This document shows, piece by piece, positions 15,532-24,091 of a stretch of DNA of 64,000 nucleotides (its first letter is position 1; every line of letters begins with the position of its first letter). Source of the stretch: JAGNRR01 sp965230665 (GTDB lineage Bacteria; Bacteroidota; Bacteroidia; Chitinophagales; Chitinophagaceae). The notes beneath the pieces are model-generated. The model searched no databases. It was given only the letters and a program-made list of their open reading frames with translations, and was not told the origin of the DNA. The position numbers and the translations under genes were made by a program. The stretch spans positions 744,001 through 808,000 of the forward strand of contig CBDDLM010000004.1 in the NCBI GenBank assembly GCA_965230665.1. The letters run 5' to 3'.

Positions 15532-18500
15532 TTATTTTTTATTTATTTTTTGCACGTATTGATACCCTGCGTCGTCAATAATGTTTAGTAAGTACAAACC
15601 GGGTGTCATACCCTTGGTTGATACCCGCTCTTCATATGTTGCCGTTTCAGGAATGAGTTTGTTTTTGTAAACAACTCGCCCCTGCATATCTGTAAGTACA
15701 AGGTATACAACTTCGAAAGCTACATCAGTAAATGATATCGTAAAGTGATCATGCACAGGATTGGGAAAGACCCTTACTGGTTCGACTTCTGAACAACGAA
15801 CGTTTAAAAGTGATACAGTATTCGACTCCGTTTGTGTTCCATCCAAATCTATTATATTTAGTTTATATTGATACGAACCATCGAGTTTATACGAATCAAC
15901 AAACTCGTAATGCTGTATCGCTGATGAATGACCATGCGCCGCCACCGTTCCAATTTTTTTAAAAATTGGACTTCCTTTATCTGCCCGTACAATATCAAAA
16001 CGCATGGTATTTTCCTCTCTAAGCGTACTCCAAGATAAGTTTGCAGTACAATTTACCAAGCGCGCTTTAAAATCAGTTAACACAACAGGCAGACGAAGCT
16101 CAACATAATAAACCCCTCCATCGACCGTTCGATTACTTGTACCACCAGTTATATTATAGATGCCGCTCAAACCAGTGATTTGATCAATATCAGAATCTGT
16201 TACATCAGGACCTTGGTTCGCTGGACTATAAACATAGGAATAGGGTAGTTCTACACCAATCTTATAATCTCCATCGGGTAATTCGGAAAAAAGATAGTTC
16301 CCATTCGCATTCGTCCAAACGCTATCCAATACATTATCCATGCCATCATATAAAATCACCTTTACGTTTGACATCCCTAATTCCCCCACATCTTGTGTCC
16401 CATTTCGATTCGTATCATTCCAAATTACATCTCCAATTTCATTGCAGCTAATCGTTCGGACGCTCAGAACATCAATTTTTTCACAAGCCCCTTCAGACCA
16501 TCGGTACGTAAAATTATACACCCCATTAGGCATGCTCATTGCTGAGAAGTTCGTTATGGAATCATGCATAGCACTAAAAGAAGGACTGCTCATCCCAGCA
16601 GGAAAACTACTCAAAGACCATTCTACCTGTACACCAGTAGGTGCAGCGTTTCCAACCAAGGTGATTAAACCACTACTGCCCGCGCATTGGACAGTATCCG
16701 GCTCAATAGAAGGAGCCTCTGCAAAATTGATAAGATCTACCTGTACATCATCAGATAGAGAGCAACCTGCATAGTTCAAGGTATAGCGATAGGTATAACT
16801 ATTACCCGCTTGTAAACCACCAACAACCGTTTGATGACTATTCGGATTATAAATCGTATCACCTGCGGCGCCGCTTACTTTACTCCATATGGTACTACCA
16901 AGTGTACCTAGATTAGGATTTCCCTCTAAAGAGATGGCCATAGCATCACACAAGCTGATATCACTGCCTGCATTTGGTGTTTCCAAACTATAAATTGTTA
17001 CCTCATCATAATTGGCTTCACATTGTAAATCTCCGCTTAACTTGGTTTCCCACCTGAGGGTGACACTACCAGCACCTGTAATGTTAGCCGATGTATTCGC
17101 ATCCGTAGGATCGGCTAAACTAATTGCCGCACTACCCGCAACAGATTGAACCGTCCACAGTCCTTCTGAGCCAGAACTAGACGGTACATCTAAGGCATCT
17201 AAATTAAAAGTACCTCCTCCGCAAATCGTATCATCTAGACCAGCAAAGGCGGTAAATGCCGTATCAGCTATCGTTACTTGTAGGGTAAAATAGTTCGGAG
17301 ATACACTCCAACATACGCTTTCATCAGCAATATAACGCAGAGTATACACCCCATATTCATCAAAAGTAACATTGGCCGTTTTTTCATTTTGTGATGTATT
17401 AAACTGAACGATTCCCGGACCACTTAGCACAGACCAAAAACCATGTGCCCCAAAGTCCACTTGTAATTGCGGAAAACCTACTATATCCGTTGTAAAGGGC
17501 ATACCAACATTACAATAACGCACTTGGTTAGAAGCATTCGAGACCGTCCCCGCTACATTATGAAGCAACATCGTATCTCGGTTCACATATGGACAAGCTG
17601 GATCAGAACTGCTTACTGCTATTGCTATACGATTGGCACCGAAGCGAATCGCACCAACTGTTGTAGTATCATTAGTAGGATCCGAATTGTTCACCATATA
17701 TGGTGTAACAGGGTTTAAAGTTGTCCATAGTATATTACCTGTGTTGATTGGCTGATCCGTCCAAATTGTTTCGGTACTAATAGGACCCGTTGTAATATAC
17801 TCGCAACGATCCGTAAGTGAAACAGTTGGTGGAGATGCGGCTGGTAATACATAGATACTTTTGCTTACCGAACCTGCCCCACAGGCATTACTTACATCAA
17901 ACTGAAAAATATAAGCCTGACCACCTGATAAACCGGTAACTCTTACATTGGCAGCACTATCATGTGGTACAAAATTCACACCAGTAGTATTTCCAGAAAT
18001 AATAGACCACTTGCCAAAAGAGCCTGTGCCTAAGTTTCCGTATAAACGAATTTCTCCTCCATTACAAGTTGTATCCGCATCAGACGTAATACCCATAGCA
18101 GTAGGTGGTGCACTGGCAATGTAAACAACTGCTGTATCGAAATTTGATTTACATATCAAACCACTATGTTCACTATAAACAAACTGATGTACCCCATCAT
18201 TCAAGTTTTTAGCCGTAACAAATTGATTCTTAAAGTTGTCTAAACCAAGCGGGTTTGGGCCAGGACCACTGGCATAGGCCCAACGCCCTTCATTTGGACT
18301 TAGATTATTCCCAGCTAATTGTACCGAATCTGTTCCGCAGGGCATTATAACGTCAGTTCCTGCATTGACCGCCATTGGATTATTTGTTCCACGCCCTAAG
18401 TGCCAGCTAACCCGTTCACTATAGGTCTGACATCCATTTGAATATTCTACGTCAAACACATAGGTTCCAAGTGTATAACCTGGTTTAAAACGAGCAGCAA

Positions 18501-20082
18501 GTAGGTCCCCGTCGATATAATCCTCGGGACTGACACCGGGCATTTGTCTGCCCCAACGTACAATATAGCTCTCTCCTATGGCCGATAACGTGTCATAAGA
18601 TGTCGAACTAGTGGCATCCCAGCGGTTGTTCATTGGGTCATAATATTTTGCGGCCGTTTGCGGATTGGGATCGATAATAACATGTCTTCTTTCCAAAGGA
18701 GTAAAACTATCGGGAGCTTGCACCAAGGTATATTGTATATAAAATGTATCCATGTACTGAAAAGGTGTATTCGCCGAAGTAAATATGGAGAGAGTTGGTG
18801 TAGAACAAGAGCTAAAATCGTTAAGGGCGGGCAAACCTGGTCGATTGCGAATCGTCAATGTATCATAACTATAACAAACGGAATTTGTCACAGCCCATAT
18901 GAGTCTATAGGGTCCACCTTGATCGGTAAAACCGTTTATAATCGTTTTGGGGTCATGAGTGTTTTGAATATTGAGTGGATCACCATCTAATTGGGTCCAT
19001 TCTCCTGTAGCACCTTGTGGTAGTGCGTTGGCATCCATCGTCATACTAGGTGCTATAGGGCTGCAAGCAACAATGTCTTCTCCAGCAGAAACGGGAAATA
19101 AAGAGTCACAGGGTATAGGACAATCATATAAATATACTGTATCAGTCTGTGCGCTACCTGGTCGACAGCCACCTCCTACAGTCCATGAAAATACATAAGA
19201 GCCTGTATCACTCACCGTAACAGGTGTAATGGCAGCATTGGCTTGGTCAAAACTTGCCGTTGCACCAGTGGTAGAAGCCCAATCCAAGGTCCAATTACCT
19301 GTACCATTCAGATTGCACGAACCAGCCAATACTATGTCCCGGCCACAAAGTGTATCTTGTAAGGCTTTGGCCACGACCGTACCGGGAGCATAGGTCATAA
19401 TCACATTCATATAATCACTAGTAGAACAACCTGCCGCATTACTTATCGTATAGGATACCACGGTTGTATACTGATTGTTTCCTCTGCAATCGGTTGGAAT
19501 AAAATTGGGAAATAAATTTGCCGATGCGGCCGTACTACCACCCGAAACGATTGATCCCTGTCCATTTACAACAGACCATGTCGCCGTTTCTCCAGAGCCA
19601 GGATTATTAGCAGGAGATAGTACAATATTCCCCCCGGTATAACAATTCACTATTTGAGTGGAAGGAACACTTGCCTGAGTAGGAAGTGCGTGTACGGTAT
19701 AACTTACATCTTGAAATGTGGCACCTACAGTACAATTTGCATTTAAACGAAACGTATAAACCCCGGGTACAAAGGTCCCCGTTACTGCAGTTGTTAAATT
19801 TAAAGGGTTGGTAATGTTTACGCTGGCACCTGCAGGTTGCGACTGCACCGTCCAATGAATACTCTGAAAATCGATATTAAAACCAGAGGTAGCCCCCTCT
19901 AATTGCATGCTGCTTACGGGCATACAGTAGCTTTCTGATATACCAGCGTTTACTGCACAATTCTGTGCCTTACTCAAATTTGTTAAGCCAAACGAGCAAA
20001 ACAGAAATAGCACAAATCGGAGGGCGCGAAAACGGATAAACCCAAAGAGAGAAAAAGGTATTATAGGTAATATTTTTTTCAT
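15532..20082 (-). CDS. Giant T9SS-secreted adhesin-like protein with SdrD B-type domain
   Basis: The open frame reaches 20175, but that extension translates the promoter; the signal peptide (MKKILPIIPFSLFGF...LSKAQ) sets the start at 20082, giving 1516 aa. Most of the protein is a chain of about 100-residue beta-sandwich repeats with conserved Cys and WxxxSGP-like motifs (PKD/Ig-like, for example GTWSKVSG-type strands). Near the C-terminus come an SdrD B-like domain (GDVIWNDTNRNGTQDVGELG), an FNIII-like segment (VVLTDFKARLVNCTANLSWST) and a type A sorting domain (VRVFPNPVHDHFTISF to YQYVQKINKK). Probably a surface adhesin or matrix protein. It has its own dyad-type promoter and terminator. 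Confidence 0.85.
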   Translation of the reverse strand: MKKILPIIPFSLFGFIRFRALRFVLFLFCSFGLTNLSKAQNCAVNAGISESYCMPVSSMQLEGATSGFNIDFQSIHWTVQSQPAGASVNITNPLNLTTAVTGTFVPGVYTFRLNANCTVGATFQDVSYTVHALPTQASVPSTQIVNCYTGGNIVLSPANNPGSGETATWSVVNGQGSIVSGGSTAASANLFPNFIPTDCRGNNQYTTVVSYTISNAAGCSTSDYMNVIMTYAPGTVVAKALQDTLCGRDIVLAGSCNLNGTGNWTLDWASTTGATASFDQANAAITPVTVSDTGSYVFSWTVGGGCRPGSAQTDTVYLYDCPIPCDSLFPVSAGEDIVACSPIAPSMTMDANALPQGATGEWTQLDGDPLNIQNTHDPKTIINGFTDQGGPYRLIWAVTNSVCYSYDTLTIRNRPGLPALNDFSSCSTPTLSIFTSANTPFQYMDTFYIQYTLVQAPDSFTPLERRHVIIDPNPQTAAKYYDPMNNRWDATSSTSYDTLSAIGESYIVRWGRQMPGVSPEDYIDGDLLAARFKPGYTLGTYVFDVEYSNGCQTYSERVSWHLGRGTNNPMAVNAGTDVIMPCGTDSVQLAGNNLSPNEGRWAYASGPGPNPLGLDNFKNQFVTAKNLNDGVHQFVYSEHSGLICKSNFDTAVVYIASAPPTAMGITSDADTTCNGGEIRLYGNLGTGSFGKWSIISGNTTGVNFVPHDSAANVRVTGLSGGQAYIFQFDVSNACGAGSVSKSIYVLPAASPPTVSLTDRCEYITTGPISTETIWTDQPINTGNILWTTLNPVTPYMVNNSDPTNDTTTVGAIRFGANRIAIAVSSSDPACPYVNRDTMLLHNVAGTVSNASNQVRYCNVGMPFTTDIVGFPQLQVDFGAHGFWSVLSGPGIVQFNTSQNEKTANVTFDEYGVYTLRYIADESVCWSVSPNYFTLQVTIADTAFTAFAGLDDTICGGGTFNLDALDVPSSSGSEGLWTVQSVAGSAAISLADPTDANTSANITGAGSVTLRWETKLSGDLQCEANYDEVTIYSLETPNAGSDISLCDAMAISLEGNPNLGTLGSTIWSKVSGAAGDTIYNPNSHQTVVGGLQAGNSYTYRYTLNYAGCSLSDDVQVDLINFAEAPSIEPDTVQCAGSSGLITLVGNAAPTGVQVEWSLSSFPAGMSSPSFSAMHDSITNFSAMSMPNGVYNFTYRWSEGACEKIDVLSVRTISCNEIGDVIWNDTNRNGTQDVGELGMSNVKVILYDGMDNVLDSVWTNANGNYLFSELPDGDYKIGVELPYSYVYSPANQGPDVTDSDIDQITGLSGIYNITGGTSNRTVDGGVYYVELRLPVVLTDFKARLVNCTANLSWSTLREENTMRFDIVRADKGSPIFKKIGTVAAHGHSSAIQHYEFVDSYKLDGSYQYKLNIIDLDGTQTESNTVSLLNVRCSEVEPVRVFPNPVHDHFTISFTDVAFEVVYLVLTDMQGRVVYKNKLIPETATYEERVSTKGMTPGLYLLNIIDDAGYQYVQKINKK

Positions 20083-20112
20083 GTTACTTAATCTTTTTGT
20101 TTGTAAGAAAAG

Positions 20113-20158
20113 CAAAGGTGATATAAGCATCCTGGTCAAAAAACCCCAATTTTTTGGG
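20113..20158 (-). promoter_or_regulatory. Dyad-type promoter of the giant adhesin-like gene
   Basis: Minus strand: CCC-AAAAAATT-GGGG, 26 bases, CACCTTTG (20120-20113; first base differs from TAnnTTTG). The start codon is 31 bases beyond. Confidence 0.75.
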
Positions 20159-20212
20159 TTTTTTGGATGAATCAAGTCGCTATCCTTTATGTATACAAAT
20201 AATTATTAGGTG

Positions 20213-21751
20213 TTATTTTTTAATAAATCGAACGATCTTCTTTAGAGGCGTTTCTAAACCCTGTACTTGAATAATGTATGGTCCATTTACCCAACTTCCA
20301 ACAGGGATAGATAATTGAAATCCTTGGTCTTGACTGTTCAACTTTTGCTTATAAACTAATTGGCCCGTGCTATTGAATATCGATAAGATGAGTGGCTCTC
20401 CTTCATTTATTTGTAAGTGGTGAGCCATCAGATTTAAATGATCTACAACAGGGTTGGGATGCACGTTTACAATATCAAACACTCCATCACAATTGGCTCT
20501 AATACTTTGAACCGGAGAGTAACTATATCGTCCATTCCGATCTACATATTTCATACGATAGTAATACGTTTTGTGAGATGCCAATGGCTCCAAATCAAAA
20601 CCAGTATAGTACCTCTGGGTATAACTATCTCCTTCTAACCAAACTGTCTTCACATCATGATATGCTCTTTGATTTTCTGTCCGTTGCAAAACGGCAGATA
20701 AAGCTTCTGATTCACTGTATGTAACCAGATTAAATTGAACAACGCAATTATTTTGTTGAATACTAAAGTCGGCTTCTACGGGTAGTGGGTTTGTTGTAAT
20801 CGGTACATAGACCGAGGCAAAATTATTTTGCACTAATTGATCGTTTGAAGCTACTACATCCAAACTACCGGCAAAACCCATATCCTGATTAGGATTTGTA
20901 GCTACTTGGTTCACGATTAAACCTTCAATTCTAATTTCTCCACCAGCGTAAGCCGGAATGTTTGTTGCAAGCGTTCCATAAATAATGTTTTGTGTAGAGT
21001 CGTGAGTCCAGTTAAAAAAGGTAGACCCATTTCCTGTAATATTATTAGGATCAAACATGCCATGAACATTCATGTTATTGAGTAATATGCTTATACCCAA
21101 TGGTGACGAAGCGGAAAGTTCCTGATTGCTTAAGTTTTGGAAATTAACCAGAAGTGCATTCTGAGTTTCTCCATTTGCCGATGATACTAGATCAATATAA
21201 GGATTAGCTAAGACCATCTCATACGTTCCTACGGGTATAATTGTGCCATAGACCGATGCCAAATTATTATCGCTTAAACGATCATTTGAGGAAAGAACAT
21301 CTAAACTAGCCTCAAAACCCATACCCGGATTGGGGGCGGTTGGTGATGCATTGACGATCAAACCTGCGATGTTAATTTCTCCACCAGCATAAGGGGGAAC
21401 TGCGGCCGACAATGTGCCAATAATTATATTCTGAATACTATTATAGGTCCAATTAAAATAGACCGAGCCATTGCCCGTAATATTTACTGGGTTAAATACT
21501 CCCTGTACATTTATATTACTAAGCTCAATAAGTATGCGTGTTGATTGAGGTAGATTCATGGGGATACTTGACAAATTTTGAAAAGTAAAATGCATGACAT
21601 TTTCGGTTTCACCATTTACAGCTGCATTAATTCTCATGTAAGGATTTGTTACCAAAGGGTCGGGTGCCTGAGCAGAAACCGCACCAATTCCCCATATAAA
21701 AAAAAGTAAAGTGCAGCGCATAGACTTTTTTAATAGTAGACTTTTTCTCAT
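20213..21751 (-). CDS. T9SS-secreted protein with two tandem beta-domains
   Basis: The start at 21751 (MRKSLLLKKSMRCTLLFF...VSAQ) is preferred over the open-frame start at 21811, which lies within the promoter. 512 aa. Two copies of a domain of about 150 residues follow one another: NPYMRINAAVNGETENVMHF and NPYIDLVSSANGETQNALLV begin them, and each contains VNITGNGS/NNITGNGS, then YAGGEI and GMGF/DMGF with SLDV. After these come an FNIII-like segment and a type A sorting domain (VHPNPVVDHLNL to KKIVRFIKK). Binding function unknown. Confidence 0.82.
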   Translation of the reverse strand: MRKSLLLKKSMRCTLLFFIWGIGAVSAQAPDPLVTNPYMRINAAVNGETENVMHFTFQNLSSIPMNLPQSTRILIELSNINVQGVFNPVNITGNGSVYFNWTYNSIQNIIIGTLSAAVPPYAGGEINIAGLIVNASPTAPNPGMGFEASLDVLSSNDRLSDNNLASVYGTIIPVGTYEMVLANPYIDLVSSANGETQNALLVNFQNLSNQELSASSPLGISILLNNMNVHGMFDPNNITGNGSTFFNWTHDSTQNIIYGTLATNIPAYAGGEIRIEGLIVNQVATNPNQDMGFAGSLDVVASNDQLVQNNFASVYVPITTNPLPVEADFSIQQNNCVVQFNLVTYSESEALSAVLQRTENQRAYHDVKTVWLEGDSYTQRYYTGFDLEPLASHKTYYYRMKYVDRNGRYSYSPVQSIRANCDGVFDIVNVHPNPVVDHLNLMAHHLQINEGEPLILSIFNSTGQLVYKQKLNSQDQGFQLSIPVGSWVNGPYIIQVQGLETPLKKIVRFIKK

Positions 21752-21774
21752 TAGTATTGTTTTTATATTCTGAG

Positions 21775-21820
21775 CAAAAGTGTCTAGCAATTGCCTATTT
21801 AAAAACCCCAATTTTTAGGG
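21775..21820 (-). promoter_or_regulatory. Dyad-type promoter of the two-domain T9SS cargo gene
   Basis: Minus strand: CCC-TAAAAATT-GGGG, 26 bases, CACTTTTG (21782-21775). The start codon follows 24 bases later. Confidence 0.75.
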
Positions 21821-21910
21821 TATTTTGTTATAGGAATACAAATTGTACAACGATAAACATGTAATTGATTTTAAAACTTTGTCCAATCATAATAGTTGCT
21901 TAAACGAAAC

Positions 21911-21932
21911 GGCCACCTCTTTAAAGGTGGCC
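21911..21932 (-). terminator. Terminator after the OmpH/T9SS cargo pair
   Basis: GGCCACCT and AGGTGGCC form an 8-bp GC-rich stem, 38 bases after the stop of the gene at 21970. T-runs are short on both sides (CATTT / CGTTT). Confidence 0.65.
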
Positions 21933-21969
21933 ATTTACGATAGAACCGCATATGAAAAAAGGGTTAACG

Positions 21970-23244
21970 CTAGTTGTCTTCTTTTATGAAACGTTGCGTG
22001 TGCAATTGCTGACCGCTTAGATCAGATAAACGTAGTATATAAGGCCCAACAGACCAACTGCTAATATCCAATGCTTTGTCTAATTGGGTATTACTTACAT
22101 CTTGTTGTACTGTTTCAATAAGCTGGCCCAGAGCATTGTATACTGATAGGTTTACACGACCAACATCCAGTCCGCTGGCTTTAATACGAATCTGGTCAGA
22201 AGCTGGGTTTGGATATAGCTTAACACTAAGATCTTTTTGACAATTTATATTCAAGACTTGAATTGACGAATAGGTAAACCTTGTATCGATATCAACCATT
22301 TTAAGACGGTACTGATACTGGATGCCACTTTCCATTTTGGTATCGGTATATGTATAATTTGTTTGATGAGCTTGTTGCCCCTGTGCAATCACTTGTCCTA
22401 TAGTTTGAAAAGCACCGCCTGCCGCTTTACGTTCTATAACAAAGTGCGATGTATTTTCTTCATACTCCGTAGTCCAATATAATACTGCTTTACAATCCTG
22501 CTCGTATACCTCAAAATTTATGAGATCAAGTGGTAATGGTGAGGTAATCAACCCAATTCCAATTGATGTAATCCCTGCTTGCATGGTACCGCTCAAAGTA
22601 CTGTTTTCTGTAGTACCGCTAGCGGTTGCACTCCCACTAAGGTCAATCCAGCTACTACCATTCCAACCGACCAATCGCAGGTCGCTGGCTAAAGGTGCAT
22701 AGCCGCTCATATCTGGTATACTTACCGTTACCGTTGTGCCTACTGCTCCATTGTTTAGATCCTGCCAATCCCACTGACCGCTACTATTTACATTTTCTAT
22801 TGGGGCACTTACGCTTGCTCTGTTATGCATACCTGCATTGGGACCTGTAGGGTCGTTTGTGCTGTTTGGGTCGCCAACAATCCAGGCTACTGCCAGTTCA
22901 CTATTAGCTGTACGGGTACCGCTTACGCTTAGCGTTCTCAGGTCGGTTCCATCTCCAACAGGAAAGCTATAGGCTTGATCGGCAGCATTGGCGTAATGTT
23001 TTACATAGCCATTGATGTTGTTGGCATCGCTACCATTAGTATACATGGCAGTGCCTATGGCACTCCAATACCCAGGGGTGGCACTCCTATGACTTGTCCA
23101 ATTTGTACTGGTGCTCAGGCTTAGGTCTCCAAAGGCTACACTTTCTGATCCAGAAAAAACGTGATTTCCTAATTGAGCGCTTGCTACATAGCTACAAAGG
23201 CTGGCTAGTAGAATGAGAATGTTTGTTTTGTTTAATTGTTTCAT
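21970..23244 (-). CDS. T9SS-secreted protein, 424 aa
   Basis: Signal peptide MKQLNKTNILILLASLCSYVASAQ, a Ser/Thr/Gly/Asn-rich N-terminal beta-domain (WTSHRSATPGYWSAIGTAMY, then FPVGDGTDLRTLSVSG), an FNIII-like segment (LPLDLINFEVYEQDCKAVLYW) and a type A sorting domain (VKLYPNPASDQIRI to LHTQRFIKED). Such proteins are exported by T9SS to the surface. It lies 7 bases downstream of the OmpH-like gene, so the two form an operon. Confidence 0.82.
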   Translation of the reverse strand: MKQLNKTNILILLASLCSYVASAQLGNHVFSGSESVAFGDLSLSTSTNWTSHRSATPGYWSAIGTAMYTNGSDANNINGYVKHYANAADQAYSFPVGDGTDLRTLSVSGTRTANSELAVAWIVGDPNSTNDPTGPNAGMHNRASVSAPIENVNSSGQWDWQDLNNGAVGTTVTVSIPDMSGYAPLASDLRLVGWNGSSWIDLSGSATASGTTENSTLSGTMQAGITSIGIGLITSPLPLDLINFEVYEQDCKAVLYWTTEYEENTSHFVIERKAAGGAFQTIGQVIAQGQQAHQTNYTYTDTKMESGIQYQYRLKMVDIDTRFTYSSIQVLNINCQKDLSVKLYPNPASDQIRIKASGLDVGRVNLSVYNALGQLIETVQQDVSNTQLDKALDISSWSVGPYILRLSDLSGQQLHTQRFIKEDN

Positions 23245-23251
23245 GATGTTT

Positions 23252-23821
23252 TTATTTTTTGTTTACGAATACGGATTCTTTTTTTATAAGTGATATAATA
23301 TCATGGGTTATAACTTGGCTTGGATTTACATATGCTAAAGCAGGGCTTAACTGATCTAGAATATAAATTGCGTTTAACTTTTTTTTCTTGGCGTAAGATG
23401 CCATGACTTTATTCAGTGCATCTATATAAGGTTGCACCCGTTTTTTATATTCGAGTGTAACAATCTGCTGGTAGGATTTTTCTTTTTGCGTGAGCGCTCG
23501 ATCATCGTCCAGAATGACATTGAGCTTTAAGGTATCTGTTGGTTGCATACGCTGTTTTACCTTTAAAAAATTTTCATTTTGCTTCGGCTTATAAGGCCGT
23601 AGTAAACGATTAAGTTTTGTTTGTAACACATTACGCTGTACTTGCATATCCTTACTATACAACTGGCGAATACTATCCCACTGAACGTAATCGGCCTGAT
23701 AGTTTTGCATAGCGGCCAGTATTTGGTTTTGATGCACATAAGCATTTTGCGCTTGTACAAGTTGAACTGTTGAGGCCAACAACAGCATAATGAGTATTGA
23801 CTTGATCAGTTTTATTTTCAT
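23252..23821 (-). CDS. OmpH/Skp-like periplasmic chaperone
   Basis: 189 aa with signal peptide ending in VQAQ. Long amphipathic helices (QADYVQWDSIRQLYSKDMQVQ and LTQKEKSYQQIVTLEYKKRVQ) and the C-terminal LAYVNPSQVITHDIISLI are typical of OmpH family proteins, trimeric holdases that carry unfolded outer-membrane proteins across the periplasm. Being co-transcribed with a T9SS cargo gene suggests a dedicated escort, though this is inference. A main copy of ompH is expected elsewhere with bamA. Confidence 0.75.
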   Translation of the reverse strand: MKIKLIKSILIMLLLASTVQLVQAQNAYVHQNQILAAMQNYQADYVQWDSIRQLYSKDMQVQRNVLQTKLNRLLRPYKPKQNENFLKVKQRMQPTDTLKLNVILDDDRALTQKEKSYQQIVTLEYKKRVQPYIDALNKVMASYAKKKKLNAIYILDQLSPALAYVNPSQVITHDIISLIKKESVFVNKK

Positions 23822-23872
23822 ACTTCTTTCCTTTTTTGTTTTTTATTTTTTATTTGTTTTATCTGCTTCAAG

Positions 23873-24038
23873 TTCTTGCTGTAGTAAAACAACAAACCAT
23901 CTACTAATATGGGAACTACTACCTAACCATATGTTTGAAACCGAGTTTATGCACTTAAACTATATCATATATAAGCTCAGCGGTCTGTCTGTTCGGTTAA
24001 TTGCTTAGCCTTACAGAAATGTTTTACTACAACAAGAA
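23873..24038. repeat. Widely spaced inverted repeat
   Basis: Arms 23873-23890 and 24021-24038 match at 17 of 18 positions and are separated by 130 bases with no coding sequence. It fills the gap between the OmpH gene and the first tail-fibre-like gene. It may be a structured leader or a small mobile remnant. Confidence 0.45.
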
Positions 24039-24051
24039 ATCAAAGAACATA

Positions 24052-24083
24052 ATGCTCAGCTAAATTTATCTCTAGCTAAGCAT
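24052..24083 (-). terminator. Hairpin after the first tail-fibre-like gene
   Basis: Arms ATGCTCAGCTA and TAGCTAAGCAT (one wobble) flank a 10-base loop, 9 bases after the stop at 24092. The T-run is weak. Confidence 0.5.
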
Positions 24084-24091
24084 CTTTAGAT

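Noticed and set aside
20083..20175. N-terminal extension of the giant adhesin-like protein
   Set aside because: It would translate the dyad promoter; the signal peptide begins at 20082.
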